Shown: positions 32,195 through 41,300 of the stretch, piece by piece
Position numbering within the stretch: position 1 is the stretch's first letter
How the letters are laid out: each line of letters opens with the position of its first letter
Source of the DNA: Streptomyces aurantiacus
Lineage (GTDB): Bacteria; Actinomycetota; Actinomycetes; Streptomycetales; Streptomycetaceae
NCBI RefSeq assembly: GCF_027107535.1
Contig: NZ_CP114283.1
Location: forward strand, 8,060,001-8,124,000
Reading direction: 5' to 3'
Length of the DNA: 64,000 nt
Notes under the pieces: generated by a model
What the model was told of the DNA's origin: nothing
Database searches by the model: none
The model's input: the letters and a program-made list of their open reading frames with translations, nothing else
Translations under genes and position numbers: made by a program

Positions 32195-33430
32195 TCAGTG
32201 GTCCGTGGCCGTGCGCGTGGCGCGGACCAGCCAGAGCGTGGCCGCCAGGCACAGCGCGGAGACCGCGCACAGCAGGAGCGGGACGGCGCGGACCCCGGAC
32301 CACTCGATGGCCTTGCCGAGCGCCGGACCCGCGACGACGCCGCCGGCCATGGACGCGGCGATGACCACCGCGCCCGCCCTGCGGGCCCTCGGGGCGGCCC
32401 TGTTGAGCCAGGGCAGCCCGGTGGGGAAGATCGGCGCGATGAACAGGCCGACACCCGCGTACGCGTAGGGGGCGAGTCCCGGCACGGTGGCCAGCAGCAG
32501 GCAGACCGTCATGCCCGCGCACGAGACGGTGATGATCGACTGGGCGGAGTGGCGCAGGGCGATGGGGGCCACGAGGAAGCGGCCGACGGTCATCATCAGC
32601 CAGTACACGGAGGTGGCGGTGGCGGCGACCCCGGCCCCGTAACCGACCGTCTCCAGGTGCGTGGGCTCCCAGCCGCCGACGCCCGCCTCGATACCCACGT
32701 GCAGGACGTACAGCGTGACGAACATGGCGAGCACCGACCCCAGACTGCGGCCGAGGACCGAGGTGCTGCCGGTGTCCGCGTCCGCCGCCTCGCCCGGCTG
32801 GGGCGCCCGGTCGCGTACACCCTTCAGGCACAGCAGCAGCGGCAGGTTGACTGCGGCGAAGACGAGGAAGACGGCCGGGTAGTGGTCGGAGCCGACCGCG
32901 CCGATCACGGCCGGGCCGAGGATCGCGCCCACGCCGAAGTGCGCGTTCAGGATGTTGAGCATGGCGGTCGAGCGACGGCCGAAGCCGACGGCGAACAGCT
33001 GGTTGAGCCCGTAGTCGATACCGCCGAAGCCGAGTCCGGCGAGCAGGGCCGCGGCCAGGCCGACGGGCCAGTTCGGCGCCAGCGCGAAGCCCGCCGCGCC
33101 GACGGCCATCAGCAGGTACGAGGCGCCGAGGATCTGCCGGTTGCCGCGCCGGCCGTACAGCCGGTCGAAGAGCAGCACCCCGGCGACACCGCCGACGAAG
33201 TGCGCGCTCAGGCCCAGTCCGGCGGCCGAGGGTGACAGCCCGAACTCCTCGCGGAAGGCGGGGATCGCGGGTCCGTAGAGGGCCTGCAGTGCACCGATGA
33301 GAACGAACCCGACGCACGACGCGACGACGGCAGCCCTGCTGAACACGGGAGTTCCCGGGGCCGTTCGGGCATGCTTCGAGAGGCTCGCGACCGGCTGCGC
33401 GGTCGACGGGTCTGTCACGTGGTCACTCAC
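32195..33430 (-). CDS. MFS sugar transporter
   Basis: 411 aa from GTG 33430, with GGAG 8 bases upstream. Twelve hydrophobic segments can be followed, starting at AAVVASCVGFVLIGALQALY. The loop DRLYGRRGNR after helix 2 is an MFS motif A variant, and GFGGIDYGLNQLF resembles FucP-type sugar porters. First gene of the galactoside operon. It probably imports the oligosaccharide or galactoside that the two GH35 enzymes split in the cytoplasm. The operator candidate lies 80 bp upstream. Confidence 0.88.
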   Translation of the reverse strand: MSDHVTDPSTAQPVASLSKHARTAPGTPVFSRAAVVASCVGFVLIGALQALYGPAIPAFREEFGLSPSAAGLGLSAHFVGGVAGVLLFDRLYGRRGNRQILGASYLLMAVGAAGFALAPNWPVGLAAALLAGLGFGGIDYGLNQLFAVGFGRRSTAMLNILNAHFGVGAILGPAVIGAVGSDHYPAVFLVFAAVNLPLLLCLKGVRDRAPQPGEAADADTGSTSVLGRSLGSVLAMFVTLYVLHVGIEAGVGGWEPTHLETVGYGAGVAATATSVYWLMMTVGRFLVAPIALRHSAQSIITVSCAGMTVCLLLATVPGLAPYAYAGVGLFIAPIFPTGLPWLNRAAPRARRAGAVVIAASMAGGVVAGPALGKAIEWSGVRAVPLLLCAVSALCLAATLWLVRATRTATDH

Positions 33431-33511
33431 GCGGACTCCAGTGGACGGCCCACGATCCCGCGGGCGACGAGCCGCCCGGGGCATCGGCGGCAGCGCTACG
33501 AGAACCATGAT

Positions 33512-33523
33512 GTTACCGGTAAC
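33512..33523. promoter_or_regulatory. Candidate LacI-type operator GTTACCGGTAAC
   Basis: A perfect 12-bp palindrome with the central CG typical of LacI-family operators, 81-92 bp upstream of the MFS start. It is the only such site noticed near the locus. The rest of 33431-33977, between the divergent MFS and P450 genes, shows no gene. Confidence 0.7.
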
Positions 33524-33977
33524 TCGAAGTCGTCAAGATCCCCGCACCAGGTCGGTGGAGGGTCCGGACGGGGGCGCCCCGGGCGCGCGGATCCGGAGCC
33601 GCTGGGGGCGGGGTACGTCCAGCCCTGACCGGCGGTTTCGGCGCTGCCACCGGTGCGGGTGGAGTGCGTACGGCGATGGCGGCGGGGCGGAACGGCGCGT
33701 GGGCGCCCCGGCCGAGTGGCCGCCGCGACCACCTCGGCGCGCCGCCGCTCGGCACGGACCGGCGGTCACCGGCTCTCACCCGGGAGCACGGCCCAAGAAG
33801 AAGAGGGCGCGTGCGGGACCGGGCGGGACCCGGCCGCCGACTTGCCGGTACGCGTAGGGAACTTGCCGACGTGCGCAGCGGGCCTTTCGCGGCCTCGTTG
33901 GCGCGCACTGCCGCCGCGTAACGTCACTCGCCGTATCGGCGTTCGCACGGTTCGAGTTCGGGTACCGGGAGGCTCCC

Positions 33978-35231
33978 ATGTCAGAGCAGGGCTCCATCGT
34001 CATCGACCCGTCCGGTCGCGACATCCACGGCGAGGCGGCGCGGATACGCGGGCGCGGCCCGGTGACACGCGTGGAGCTCCCCGGCGGCGTGGAGGCCTGG
34101 GCGGTCAGCAGTACGGAGTTACTGAAGAAGCTGCTCACCGACCCGCGGGTGTCGAAGGACCCGCGGCGGCACTGGCCGCTGTGGATCAACGGGGAGATCT
34201 CCCCCGAGTGGCCGCTGTTCACCTGGGTCGCCGTGCAGAACATGTTCACGGCGTACGGCGGGGAGCACAAACGGCTGCGGACCCTCGTGGCGAAGGCGTT
34301 CACCGCCCGCCGGACGGCCGCGCTGCAGCCGCGCGTCGAGGAGATCACCAAGCAACTCCTCGACCGCATCGACGAGGCCGGACGCCGGAGCGGGGTCGTC
34401 GACCTGCGCGAGGAGTTCTGCTACCCGCTGCCGATCCAGGTCATCAGCGACCTGTTCGGGCTGCCCGAGGAGCAGGGCGCGGAGCTGCGGGCCGTGGTGG
34501 ACGGCGTCTTCAACACCGCCGCCACGCCGGAGGAGGTCACGGACATCTACACGAGGCTGTACGCGGCCCTCGGCGAACTCGTCGCCGCCAAGCGGGAGTC
34601 ACCGGGTGACGACCTCACCTCCGGGCTGATCGCCGCGCGTGACGACGAGGACGGCACCCGGCTGAGCGAGCAGGAACTGCTCGACACGCTGGTGCTGATG
34701 ATCAGCGCGGGTCACGAGACCACGGTCAACCTCATCGACAACGCCATCCATGCCCTGCTCACCCATCCCGAGCAGCTCGCGCATGTCCGCGCGGGCCGCG
34801 CCACCTGGGACGACGTGATCGAGGAGACGCTGCGGGTCCGGGCGCCGGTCGCCAGCCTGCCGCTGCGGTACGCCGTCGAGGACCTGGCGATGGGCGAACT
34901 GGGCGGGCCGCAGGGGGTGGTGATCGGCAAGGGTGAGGCGATTCTCGCCGCGTACGCCGCCGCCGGGCGCAGCCCCGAGGACCACGGGGCCGACGCCGAC
35001 CGGTTCGACGTCACGCGGCTCGGCAAGGAGCATCTGGCGTTCGGGCACGGGGTGCACTTCTGTCTCGGCGCTCCGTTGGGGCGGATGGAGGCGCGGGTTG
35101 CGCTGCCGGCGCTTTTCGAGCGGTTTCCCGGGATGCAACTCGCCGTCTCTGACGCCGAGTTGAGTCCGGTGGCGTCGTTCATCTCGAACGGGCACCGTGC
35201 GCTTCCCGTGCGGCTGAATGTGACCGGCTGA
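33978..35231 (+). CDS. Cytochrome P450, CYP154-like
   Basis: 417 aa; ATG 33978 has GGGAGG 7 bases upstream. All P450 signatures are present: I-helix AGHETT (244-249), K-helix EETLR (EXXR at 283-286), heme loop FGHGVHFCLG with Cys362. The stretch WVAVQNMFTAYGGEHKRLR is typical of the CYP154 family. It needs ferredoxin and reductase partners, not encoded nearby. A TTA codon at Leu48 (34119-34121) suggests bldA-dependent, late expression. It converges on the CYP157-like gene of conservon 1; CYP154 and CYP157 pairs next to conservons are known in Streptomyces coelicolor. Confidence 0.9.
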   Translation: MSEQGSIVIDPSGRDIHGEAARIRGRGPVTRVELPGGVEAWAVSSTELLKKLLTDPRVSKDPRRHWPLWINGEISPEWPLFTWVAVQNMFTAYGGEHKRLRTLVAKAFTARRTAALQPRVEEITKQLLDRIDEAGRRSGVVDLREEFCYPLPIQVISDLFGLPEEQGAELRAVVDGVFNTAATPEEVTDIYTRLYAALGELVAAKRESPGDDLTSGLIAARDDEDGTRLSEQELLDTLVLMISAGHETTVNLIDNAIHALLTHPEQLAHVRAGRATWDDVIEETLRVRAPVASLPLRYAVEDLAMGELGGPQGVVIGKGEAILAAYAAAGRSPEDHGADADRFDVTRLGKEHLAFGHGVHFCLGAPLGRMEARVALPALFERFPGMQLAVSDAELSPVASFISNGHRALPVRLNVTG

Positions 35232-35367
35232 CGGCGTCCGCCGCATGTCCGGTGCGGGTCGGTGGGGTTGGCCGCGCGGTTCCCCGCGCCCCTGAAGAGG
35301 CGCCGCCCCCGTCAAGGGGGCGACACCGGCCGTCCTCGGCCGCCCGCCGTCGTGGGTTGCTCGCGAA

Positions 35368-35423
35368 GTTCCCCGCGCCCCTTACGGGGCGAACCCCCCG
35401 CCCACCCAGGGGCGCGGGGGAAC
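35368..35423. terminator. Bidirectional hairpin between convergent P450 genes
   Basis: GTTCCCCGCGCCCCT (35368-35382) pairs with AGGGGCGCGGGGGAAC (35408-35423) with one bulged base, around an internal CGGGGCG element. A further copy of the left arm lies near 35280. The related string GGGGCGCGGGGAACTGCGCG recurs after the AraC gene near 41230, a common Streptomyces intergenic repeat. Confidence 0.7.
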
Positions 35424-35482
35424 TGCGCGCCCGACCGCACACGACCCGCACCCGCCCTCACCCCCGGCGCCCCGCCCTCGCT

Positions 35483-36946
35483 CTACTCCCCGCGCCACCA
35501 GGCCTTCAGCCGTGCCCAACCGCCCGTCGGGCGCACCGGCACCGGTCCCGTCGGGTCGGGCCCGGCGCCGGCGGGCAGTACAGGCCGGCGCACGGCGTCC
35601 ACCCGCTGCTCCTCCCCGCTGACCGGCGCCGCCGGAAACCGCACCGGCAGTGCGGCGAGCGCCCGGTGGAACGGCCCCGGCCGCCACTCCAGCTCGTCCA
35701 CCGGCACCGCGAGCCGCACGTCCGGCAGCCGGTCGAGCAGCTTCTCGACCGCCACTGCGGCGATCAGCCGGGCCGGGCTCTGCGCCGGACAGTTGTGCGG
35801 GCCGGCGCTCCACGCCAGGTGGGCCCGGTTCCCGGCCCGCTGGTCGTTCGTCAACGCCGGGTCGGTGTTCGCGGCGGCGAGACTGACGACCACGGGATCG
35901 CCCTCGCGCAGCAGCGTGCCCTCGTAGACGACGTCCCGGACCGGGTAGTGCACCGCGTAGTTGGCCATCGGCGGGTCGGTCCACAGGACCTCGTCGAGGG
36001 CGTCCTCGACGGGCAGGCTGCCGCCGCCGAGGCTGCCCGCGAACCGGTCGTCGGACAGCAGCAGCCGCAGGCTGTTCGCGATCAGGTTCTGCTGGGGCTC
36101 GGTGCCCGCGCCCATCAGGACGACGAGCTCGTGGATCATCTCCTCGTCGGTGAGGGCTGCGGGGTGGGCCATGAGCCACGACGTCATGTCCTGCCCCGGC
36201 CGCGCGCGCTTCAACGCGACGAGGTCGAGCAGGGTCACCGTGAGCAGCTCGTTGGCCTTCTCCGCGTCCACGCCGTCGAAGATCCCGGACATGCCCTCGA
36301 CGAGCCGCTCGCCGAGGTCGGTCGGGCAGCCGAAGAGGCGGTTGAACACGAGCAGCGGCAGCACCTGGGCGTACTCGGCCAGCAGGTCCGCCCGGCCGCG
36401 CGGGGCGATCAGGTCGATGAGCGTGTCGGCGCTGCGTTCGACGTATCCGCGCAGGGTGCTGGGCTCGACGCCGGCCAGGCTGTCGGTGATGGCGCCGCGC
36501 AGCCTGCGGTGCTCCTCGCCGTCGGTGAACAGCGCGTTGGGCCGGTACATCATCATCGGCACGACGGGGCTGTCCGGCGCGACGGTGCCCTCGGCGAGGT
36601 CGCGCCAGCGGCGGGGGTCCTTGGAGAAGGTCTCGGGGCTCCGCAGGACGTGCAGCGCGGCCTCGTACCCGGTGACGAGGGTGGCCCGGACGCCGGGCGC
36701 GAGCTCGACGGGCGCGGTGCTGCCGTGCGCCCGCAGCTCGTCGTAGAGGGCACCGGGGTCGGCGGCGAACTCGGGTCCGTGCATGGGGTGGTGGTACGGA
36801 CAGCCCTCGGGCGGAGCGGCGTCGGAACCGGCAGGAGCCGAACCGACGGGGGCCGAACCGGCAGGAGCCGAACCGGCGGAGGCAGATCCGGCAGGAGCCG
36901 AACCGACGGAGGCAGATCCGGCGGCCGATGCTTCGGGGGAGGTCAC
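35483..36946 (-). CDS. Conservon cytochrome P450, CYP157-like, lacking EXXR arginine
   Basis: 487 aa from GTG 36946, overlapping the GTPase stop as GTGA. The heme loop SAGPHNCPAQ gives the ligand Cys386. The I-helix reads GAGTEPQQN (279-287) without the usual acid-alcohol pair. The K-helix motif, EXXR in nearly all P450s, is E319-V-L-W322, with Trp in place of Arg; CYP157 enzymes of Streptomyces are the known exception of this kind. Residues 8-41 are a Gly-Ser-Ala-Pro repeat (AGSAP-like units). As the fifth gene of a conservon it may act as a redox or ligand-sensing member of the signalling complex. Confidence 0.88.
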   Translation of the reverse strand: MTSPEASAAGSASVGSAPAGSASAGSAPAGSAPVGSAPAGSDAAPPEGCPYHHPMHGPEFAADPGALYDELRAHGSTAPVELAPGVRATLVTGYEAALHVLRSPETFSKDPRRWRDLAEGTVAPDSPVVPMMMYRPNALFTDGEEHRRLRGAITDSLAGVEPSTLRGYVERSADTLIDLIAPRGRADLLAEYAQVLPLLVFNRLFGCPTDLGERLVEGMSGIFDGVDAEKANELLTVTLLDLVALKRARPGQDMTSWLMAHPAALTDEEMIHELVVLMGAGTEPQQNLIANSLRLLLSDDRFAGSLGGGSLPVEDALDEVLWTDPPMANYAVHYPVRDVVYEGTLLREGDPVVVSLAAANTDPALTNDQRAGNRAHLAWSAGPHNCPAQSPARLIAAVAVEKLLDRLPDVRLAVPVDELEWRPGPFHRALAALPVRFPAAPVSGEEQRVDAVRRPVLPAGAGPDPTGPVPVRPTGGWARLKAWWRGE

Positions 36947-37644
36947 GCGTGCTCCAGTTCGCTGTCGCCGGCGCTGCTGCCGTCGCGGGTGAGGAGGTAC
37001 TCGACGAGGGCGATCAGCGCGTGGGTGGAGGAGACCCGGTCGCGGGCGTCGCAGCGTACGAGGGGGGTTTCGGGGAGCAGGTCGAGGGCCTCGCGGACCT
37101 CGGCCAGGTCGTGTTCGCGGGAGTCGTCGAAGTCGTTGAGGGCCACGGCGTACGGCAGGCCCAGGTCCTCCAGGACGCCCATGACGTCGAAGGACTGGCC
37201 GAGGCGCCGGGTGTCGGCGAGGACGAGCGCGCCGAGCGCCCCGCGTGTCATGTCCTGCCACAGCTCGGTGAAGCGCTGCTGCCCGGGGGTGCCGAAGAGG
37301 TAGAGCACCAGGGAGTCGTTGAGGGTGAGCCGGCCGAAGTCGAGGGCGACCGTGGTGGTCGTCTTGTCCTTCGTGCCCGCGAGGTCGTCGACGAGCGCGC
37401 CGGCCTGGGTCATGACCTCCTCGGTGCGCAGCGGCCGGATCTCGGACAGCGCGCCGACGAAGGTGGTCTTGCCGACCGCGAAGTGCCCCACGACGAGGAC
37501 CTTGACGGCGGTCTGCACACCGCTCGCGAGGTGGACGCCTCCGGTGTGACGGTGGCCGGTGTCGGGAGAGCCGTCTCCGGCGTGCCCGTACCCGGCGGGG
37601 CTGTCGCCGGCGGGGCTGTCTTCAGAGGCGGGCGCGAAGCCCAT
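36943..37644 (-). CDS. cvnD: Conservon GTP-binding protein CvnD
   Basis: 233 aa from ATG 37644 (AGGAGG 6 bases upstream). Small GTPase motifs: G1 GHFAVGKTT, G3 LFGTPGQQRF, and a G4-like NDFD. The N-terminal 40 residues are Gly/Ser/Asp-rich and probably disordered. In conservons this protein forms a membrane-associated complex with CvnA-C that resembles eukaryotic G-protein signalling. It overlaps the end of the DUF742 gene by 23 bp and the P450 start by 4 bp. Confidence 0.92.
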   Translation of the reverse strand: MGFAPASEDSPAGDSPAGYGHAGDGSPDTGHRHTGGVHLASGVQTAVKVLVVGHFAVGKTTFVGALSEIRPLRTEEVMTQAGALVDDLAGTKDKTTTTVALDFGRLTLNDSLVLYLFGTPGQQRFTELWQDMTRGALGALVLADTRRLGQSFDVMGVLEDLGLPYAVALNDFDDSREHDLAEVREALDLLPETPLVRCDARDRVSSTHALIALVEYLLTRDGSSAGDSELEHA

Positions 37645-37981
37645 CGAGGACCTCCTGGAGGATGCGGGTCTCGGAAGGCCGGGCGGACGGGATGGGGGCG
37701 CGGGTGACGACATGGCCGCTGTCCATGAGGTCGGCGACCAGCACCTTGGTGACGCTGACCGGCAGCGACAGATGTCCGGCCACCTCGGCGACCGACAGCG
37801 CGCCGGGCCGGCACAGCTCCATCAACGCCCGCTTCTCCGGGCTCAGTCCGGTCAGCGGCAGATCGTCGGCGGCGATCAGCAGCGTGACCAGGTCCAGGGT
37901 GTTGCGGGTCGGGTGGGAGCGGCCCTCCGTGACGACGTACGGCCGCACCAGCCTCCCTCCGGGACGCCTCGGCGGTGTCAT
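37622..37981 (-). CDS. cvnC: Conservon DUF742 protein CvnC
   Basis: 119 aa, usual length for DUF742. Opens with GGRLVRPYVVTEGR, the family hallmark, then a winged-helix-like part (ELCRPGALSVAEVAGHLSLP, VTKVLVADLMDSGHVVTR) and ends LQEVLDGLRARL. The ATG overlaps the roadblock gene stop as ATGA. Probably an adaptor within the conservon complex. Confidence 0.92.
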   Translation of the reverse strand: MTPPRRPGGRLVRPYVVTEGRSHPTRNTLDLVTLLIAADDLPLTGLSPEKRALMELCRPGALSVAEVAGHLSLPVSVTKVLVADLMDSGHVVTRAPIPSARPSETRILQEVLDGLRARL

Positions 37982-38391
37982 ACCGGGTGGCCGGCGTCCC
38001 GACGCGCCGGGCTGGTCAGTTCCTTGCCGAGCCGGTCGACGAGTTTGTGCATGCGGTACGTGACGGCCTCCATGTCGACGTGTTCGGTGGTCGACACGGC
38101 GAGGTAGGCGCCCTCCCCCGCTGCCACGAGGAAGACGTATCCGTGCGCGAACTCGATCAGGGTCTGCCGCCAGGGAGCCTGCGCGCTGCCGCAGAACTCG
38201 GCCGTGCTGCGGCTGATCGACTGGACGCCGGAGAGTCCCGCGGCGAGCCGCTCGGCGTCGTCCCGGCCGATGTCCGCGGAGTGGGCCCGGAGCATGCCGT
38301 CGGCCGAGAGCAGGATCGCGTGCCGCGCCTCAGGGACCTTCAGGACCTCGTCGAGCATCCAGCCCAGCTCGTTGTTCGCGGGCTCGATCAT
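37978..38391 (-). CDS. cvnB: Conservon roadblock/LC7 protein CvnB
   Basis: 137 aa from ATG 38391, overlapping the kinase stop as ATGA. Roadblock/LC7 fold: ELGWMLDEVLKVPEARHAIL, LSADGMLRAHSADIGRDDAE, VFLVAAGEGAYLAV. Bacterial roadblock proteins are GTPase regulators similar to MglB; this one presumably acts on CvnD. Confidence 0.92.
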   Translation of the reverse strand: MIEPANNELGWMLDEVLKVPEARHAILLSADGMLRAHSADIGRDDAERLAAGLSGVQSISRSTAEFCGSAQAPWRQTLIEFAHGYVFLVAAGEGAYLAVSTTEHVDMEAVTYRMHKLVDRLGKELTSPARRDAGHPV

Positions 38392-39851
38392 CCTTGGATG
38401 TTCCCTTCGTCTTCGTGGGGGGTGCCTGGAAAGTCCGGTTCCGCGGCCTGGTCCGCGCGGCCGTGGAGGGTGCCTCGGGCGAACGCGCCCATGCGACGGG
38501 CGGTTTCCTCGGCCGACCGGGCACCGGGTTCCTCGACGGGTTCCGGCGCGGCCTGCGCACCGCCGCCGGGTTCGTCCGGTGTCTGTGCCGGGCTCCGGCG
38601 CCGCCGCTTGGGCAGCCCGCCCGGGGTGGTGGCCGGCTCGGCGGCGAGCGGCTTTTCCGCAGCCGGGCCCGGCTGCGGCTCGGCGGCGGGGGACGGCTCG
38701 GGCGCCGCTCCGGCCGTACCGGCGGACGCGGCCGTGGGCGCGGCCTCGGTCACGGACGCGGAGGCCGCCAGGGGCGCGGACGCGGCCGGCGTGCGTGCGG
38801 AGGCACGGGCGGGAGGCACGGTCACGGGTGGCAGCTCCTCCGCGGGGTCCCGGTGCGTGAGCAGGGCGGACGGCAGGAACACGACGGCACGGACGCCGCC
38901 GTACGGGGAGCGGGTGTCGGCGGAGACGCTGAACCCGTACCGCGCTGCGAGGACGCCGATGACGGCGAAGCCGAACTGGGGCGGGTCGTCGAGCCGGGTG
39001 ACGTCCACCGCGTGCCGGCCGGACAGCAGGGCCTCGGCACGGTCGGTCGCGTGGGCGTCCATGCCGACGCCCGCGTCGTCGATGATCACGCAGGCGCCGT
39101 TGTGCACGGACTGGACGTTGACCTCGACCTTGGTGTTGGGCTGCGAGTGGCGGGCCGCGTTGTCGAGCAGTTCGGCGATGGTGAGGACGACCGGCTCCAC
39201 GGCCCGGCTCTCGACGGCGATGTCGGCCTGTCCGTGGATCTGGACGCGCCGGTAGTCGCGGATGCGGGACGTGGCGCCGCGGACGACCTCGATGACCGCG
39301 GAGGTGGAGCGCTGGCGGCCGGGCCAGGATCCGCACAGCACGGCGATGGCCTGGGCGCGGCGGCCGAACTGGGCGTTGGTGTGGTCGATCTCCAGCAGGT
39401 CGCGCAGCACGTCGGGGCGGTCGTGCCGGTCCTGCATGTCGGAGATGGCGACCTGCTGTTCGTTGGCCAGTGCCTGGATCGAGCGCATCGACGACTTCAG
39501 GGCGGCCTTCGCGGACTGGTCGGCGCGGGCCTGCGCGTGCTCCACGGCGCTCGCGAAGCGCTCCAGGACGTGGTCGAGGCACTTCGCGAAGCCGCTTCCG
39601 GCCAGCCGCGCGTCGAGGAGCCCGATGCCCGGTGGGGTCTGCTGCTGCGGTCCGTGGTCCTCCAGCGCCGGGAGGCGTACGGCGACCAGGTGCCGCACCT
39701 CCTCCTCCCGGGTGCGCAGGTCTTCCGCCAGCTCGGCGTTGCGCCGGCGCAGCCGCGCGGTGATGCCGCGCTGGCGCACCAGCAGCACGGTGGCGGCGAG
39801 CAGCCCGGCGGCCACGCACCAGAACACCGCCTCCGGTATCTGTTCCTTCAT
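38388..39851 (-). CDS. cvnA: Conservon sensor histidine-kinase-like protein CvnA
   Basis: 487 aa. One N-terminal membrane segment (AVFWCVAAGLLAATVLLV), a coiled-coil (ITARLRRRNAELAEDLRTRE), and a HATPase domain with N box ELLDNAARHSQP, G1 box DDAGVGMDA and a late FGFAVIGVLAARYGFSVS segment. No classic H box with flanking acidic residues is evident, as in other CvnA proteins. The C-terminal 130 residues are Ala/Pro/Glu-rich. First gene of conservon 1 (order A, B, C, D, P450), divergent from an AraC gene. Confidence 0.9.
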   Translation of the reverse strand: MKEQIPEAVFWCVAAGLLAATVLLVRQRGITARLRRRNAELAEDLRTREEEVRHLVAVRLPALEDHGPQQQTPPGIGLLDARLAGSGFAKCLDHVLERFASAVEHAQARADQSAKAALKSSMRSIQALANEQQVAISDMQDRHDRPDVLRDLLEIDHTNAQFGRRAQAIAVLCGSWPGRQRSTSAVIEVVRGATSRIRDYRRVQIHGQADIAVESRAVEPVVLTIAELLDNAARHSQPNTKVEVNVQSVHNGACVIIDDAGVGMDAHATDRAEALLSGRHAVDVTRLDDPPQFGFAVIGVLAARYGFSVSADTRSPYGGVRAVVFLPSALLTHRDPAEELPPVTVPPARASARTPAASAPLAASASVTEAAPTAASAGTAGAAPEPSPAAEPQPGPAAEKPLAAEPATTPGGLPKRRRRSPAQTPDEPGGGAQAAPEPVEEPGARSAEETARRMGAFARGTLHGRADQAAEPDFPGTPHEDEGNIQG

Positions 39852-40205
39852 GAGGTCCTCAAGTGCGGGGAAGGGGCGACGGGCACGGATCGGGAACGGG
39901 CGGGGCGAAAGGGCGGGGTGGGGCGCAGGGGGGCGCGGCGCCCGACGGTACTCGCGAGCCGGCGCGCGTTCTTGCCCGCGCGCGCAAGGAAGTTGCCCTC
40001 AGACGCACCACGCGCGACCCTGCGCGCCGACCGCCGCACCCGCCCCTTCGGGCACACGTCCGTGTGCGATCCACTTCACCTTTCGCTCCGAGCCACGGAA
40101 ACGGAACGTCTGTACTACGCTTACTGCCCGTAACTGCCGTGTCCAGAAAGCCGGTTGAGCAGGGCTGCCGGGAACGGCCGGGGCACTCTGGGCGGAGGAA
40201 GCACA
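39852..40205. promoter_or_regulatory. Divergent promoter region of conservon 1 and araC-like gene
   Basis: 354 bp without a gene between two divergent starts. A less GC-rich part at 40080-40135 (TGTACTACGCTTACTG) probably holds a promoter. The GCGCGCAAGGAAGTTGCC stretch near 39977 may be a binding site. Nothing here can be assigned firmly. Confidence 0.35.
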
Positions 40206-41162
40206 TTGCCCGCGGGAACCTACGTCGTGGAGTCGCAGACGACCGGTGAGGTGGATCCGCTGGAGCGGACCGACTTCTGGAGCGAGCACATCGCGTCGGT
40301 CCAGTCCCGGATGGGCTACAGATACACGCATACGGACAACTTCCGCGGGGAGACGGTCCGTCAGTGCACCGACGTCTACCAGCTGGTCAAGTTCCGGTCG
40401 GACGAGATCGAGTACAGCAGGACACCGCACCAGGTGCGCCAGGCCCCCGACGAGGACTACCGGCTGCTGCTCCCCCTCACCGGGGAGATCGTGCTGCGGC
40501 AGGACGGCCGGGAGGCGCGGCTGACACCGGGGCACGGCACGCTGCTGACCTTCGGGGCGCCCTTCGAGTGCGTGCAGGACGCGTCCACCCGGGCGTTCAT
40601 CTTCACCATCCCGGCCCGTGAGCTGGACGGCCCGCTGCACCGGAAGTCCCCGCTGGGCGCCGCGCTGGATCTGGGCAGGGGGCTGGGGCGCGTGGTCGGT
40701 TCCATGCTGAACGACCTGCACGAGGAGCGCGAGACGCTCACCGACCCGCAGTTCAACGCGGTCTCCGAGCGCGTGGTCGAGTTGCTGTGCATGCTCGCCG
40801 TCGGCGACGACCGGCCGGACGCGCCCGGCCATCTGACGGAGGTCGAGGCGGTGGTGCGCCGCCATGTGCGCGAGCACGCGGCGGATCCCGGTCTGACCGG
40901 TACCTCCATGGCGCGGTCCCTCGGCTGGTCCCTGCGTCAGATCCAGCTGGCCCTCCAGCGCGCGGGCACCACTCCTCGCGAGCTGATCCGCGAGGAAAGG
41001 CTGCGTGTGGTCCGGGACCGGCTCCGGTGCGGCGAGTGCGAGCACATGACGATCACCGACCTCGCGTACGCCTCTGGCTTCTCCTCCGCGAGCGCGCTCA
41101 GCACGGCGTTCAAGCAGCGCTTCGGGGTGAGCCCCCGGGAGATGCGACAGGGGACACGCTGA
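40206..41162 (+). CDS. AraC-family transcriptional regulator
   Basis: 318 aa from TTG 40206, chosen because GGAGG stands 7 bases upstream; an ATG at 40155 lacks an RBS. The N-terminal two thirds are an AraC-binding-like cupin domain (LLLPLTGEIVLRQDGREARL, GHGTLLTFGAPFE). The C-terminal AraC DNA-binding domain has two helix-turn-helix motifs (MARSLGWSLRQIQLALQRAG and ITDLAYASGFSSASALSTAF, then RFGVSPREMR). Its position suggests control of conservon 1. Confidence 0.9.
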   Translation: MPAGTYVVESQTTGEVDPLERTDFWSEHIASVQSRMGYRYTHTDNFRGETVRQCTDVYQLVKFRSDEIEYSRTPHQVRQAPDEDYRLLLPLTGEIVLRQDGREARLTPGHGTLLTFGAPFECVQDASTRAFIFTIPARELDGPLHRKSPLGAALDLGRGLGRVVGSMLNDLHEERETLTDPQFNAVSERVVELLCMLAVGDDRPDAPGHLTEVEAVVRRHVREHAADPGLTGTSMARSLGWSLRQIQLALQRAGTTPRELIREERLRVVRDRLRCGECEHMTITDLAYASGFSSASALSTAFKQRFGVSPREMRQGTR

Positions 41163-41300
41163 CGCCCGCCCGGGCCGCCGGGTAGCCACCGCCCCGCGAG
41201 CGAGGCGGGCACCCCAAGGAGGGCGCCCCGAAGGGGCGCGGGGAACTGCGCGCCCAGCCACACGAGACCCCCAGCCGACGGACGACACCCCGGAGGCGCG

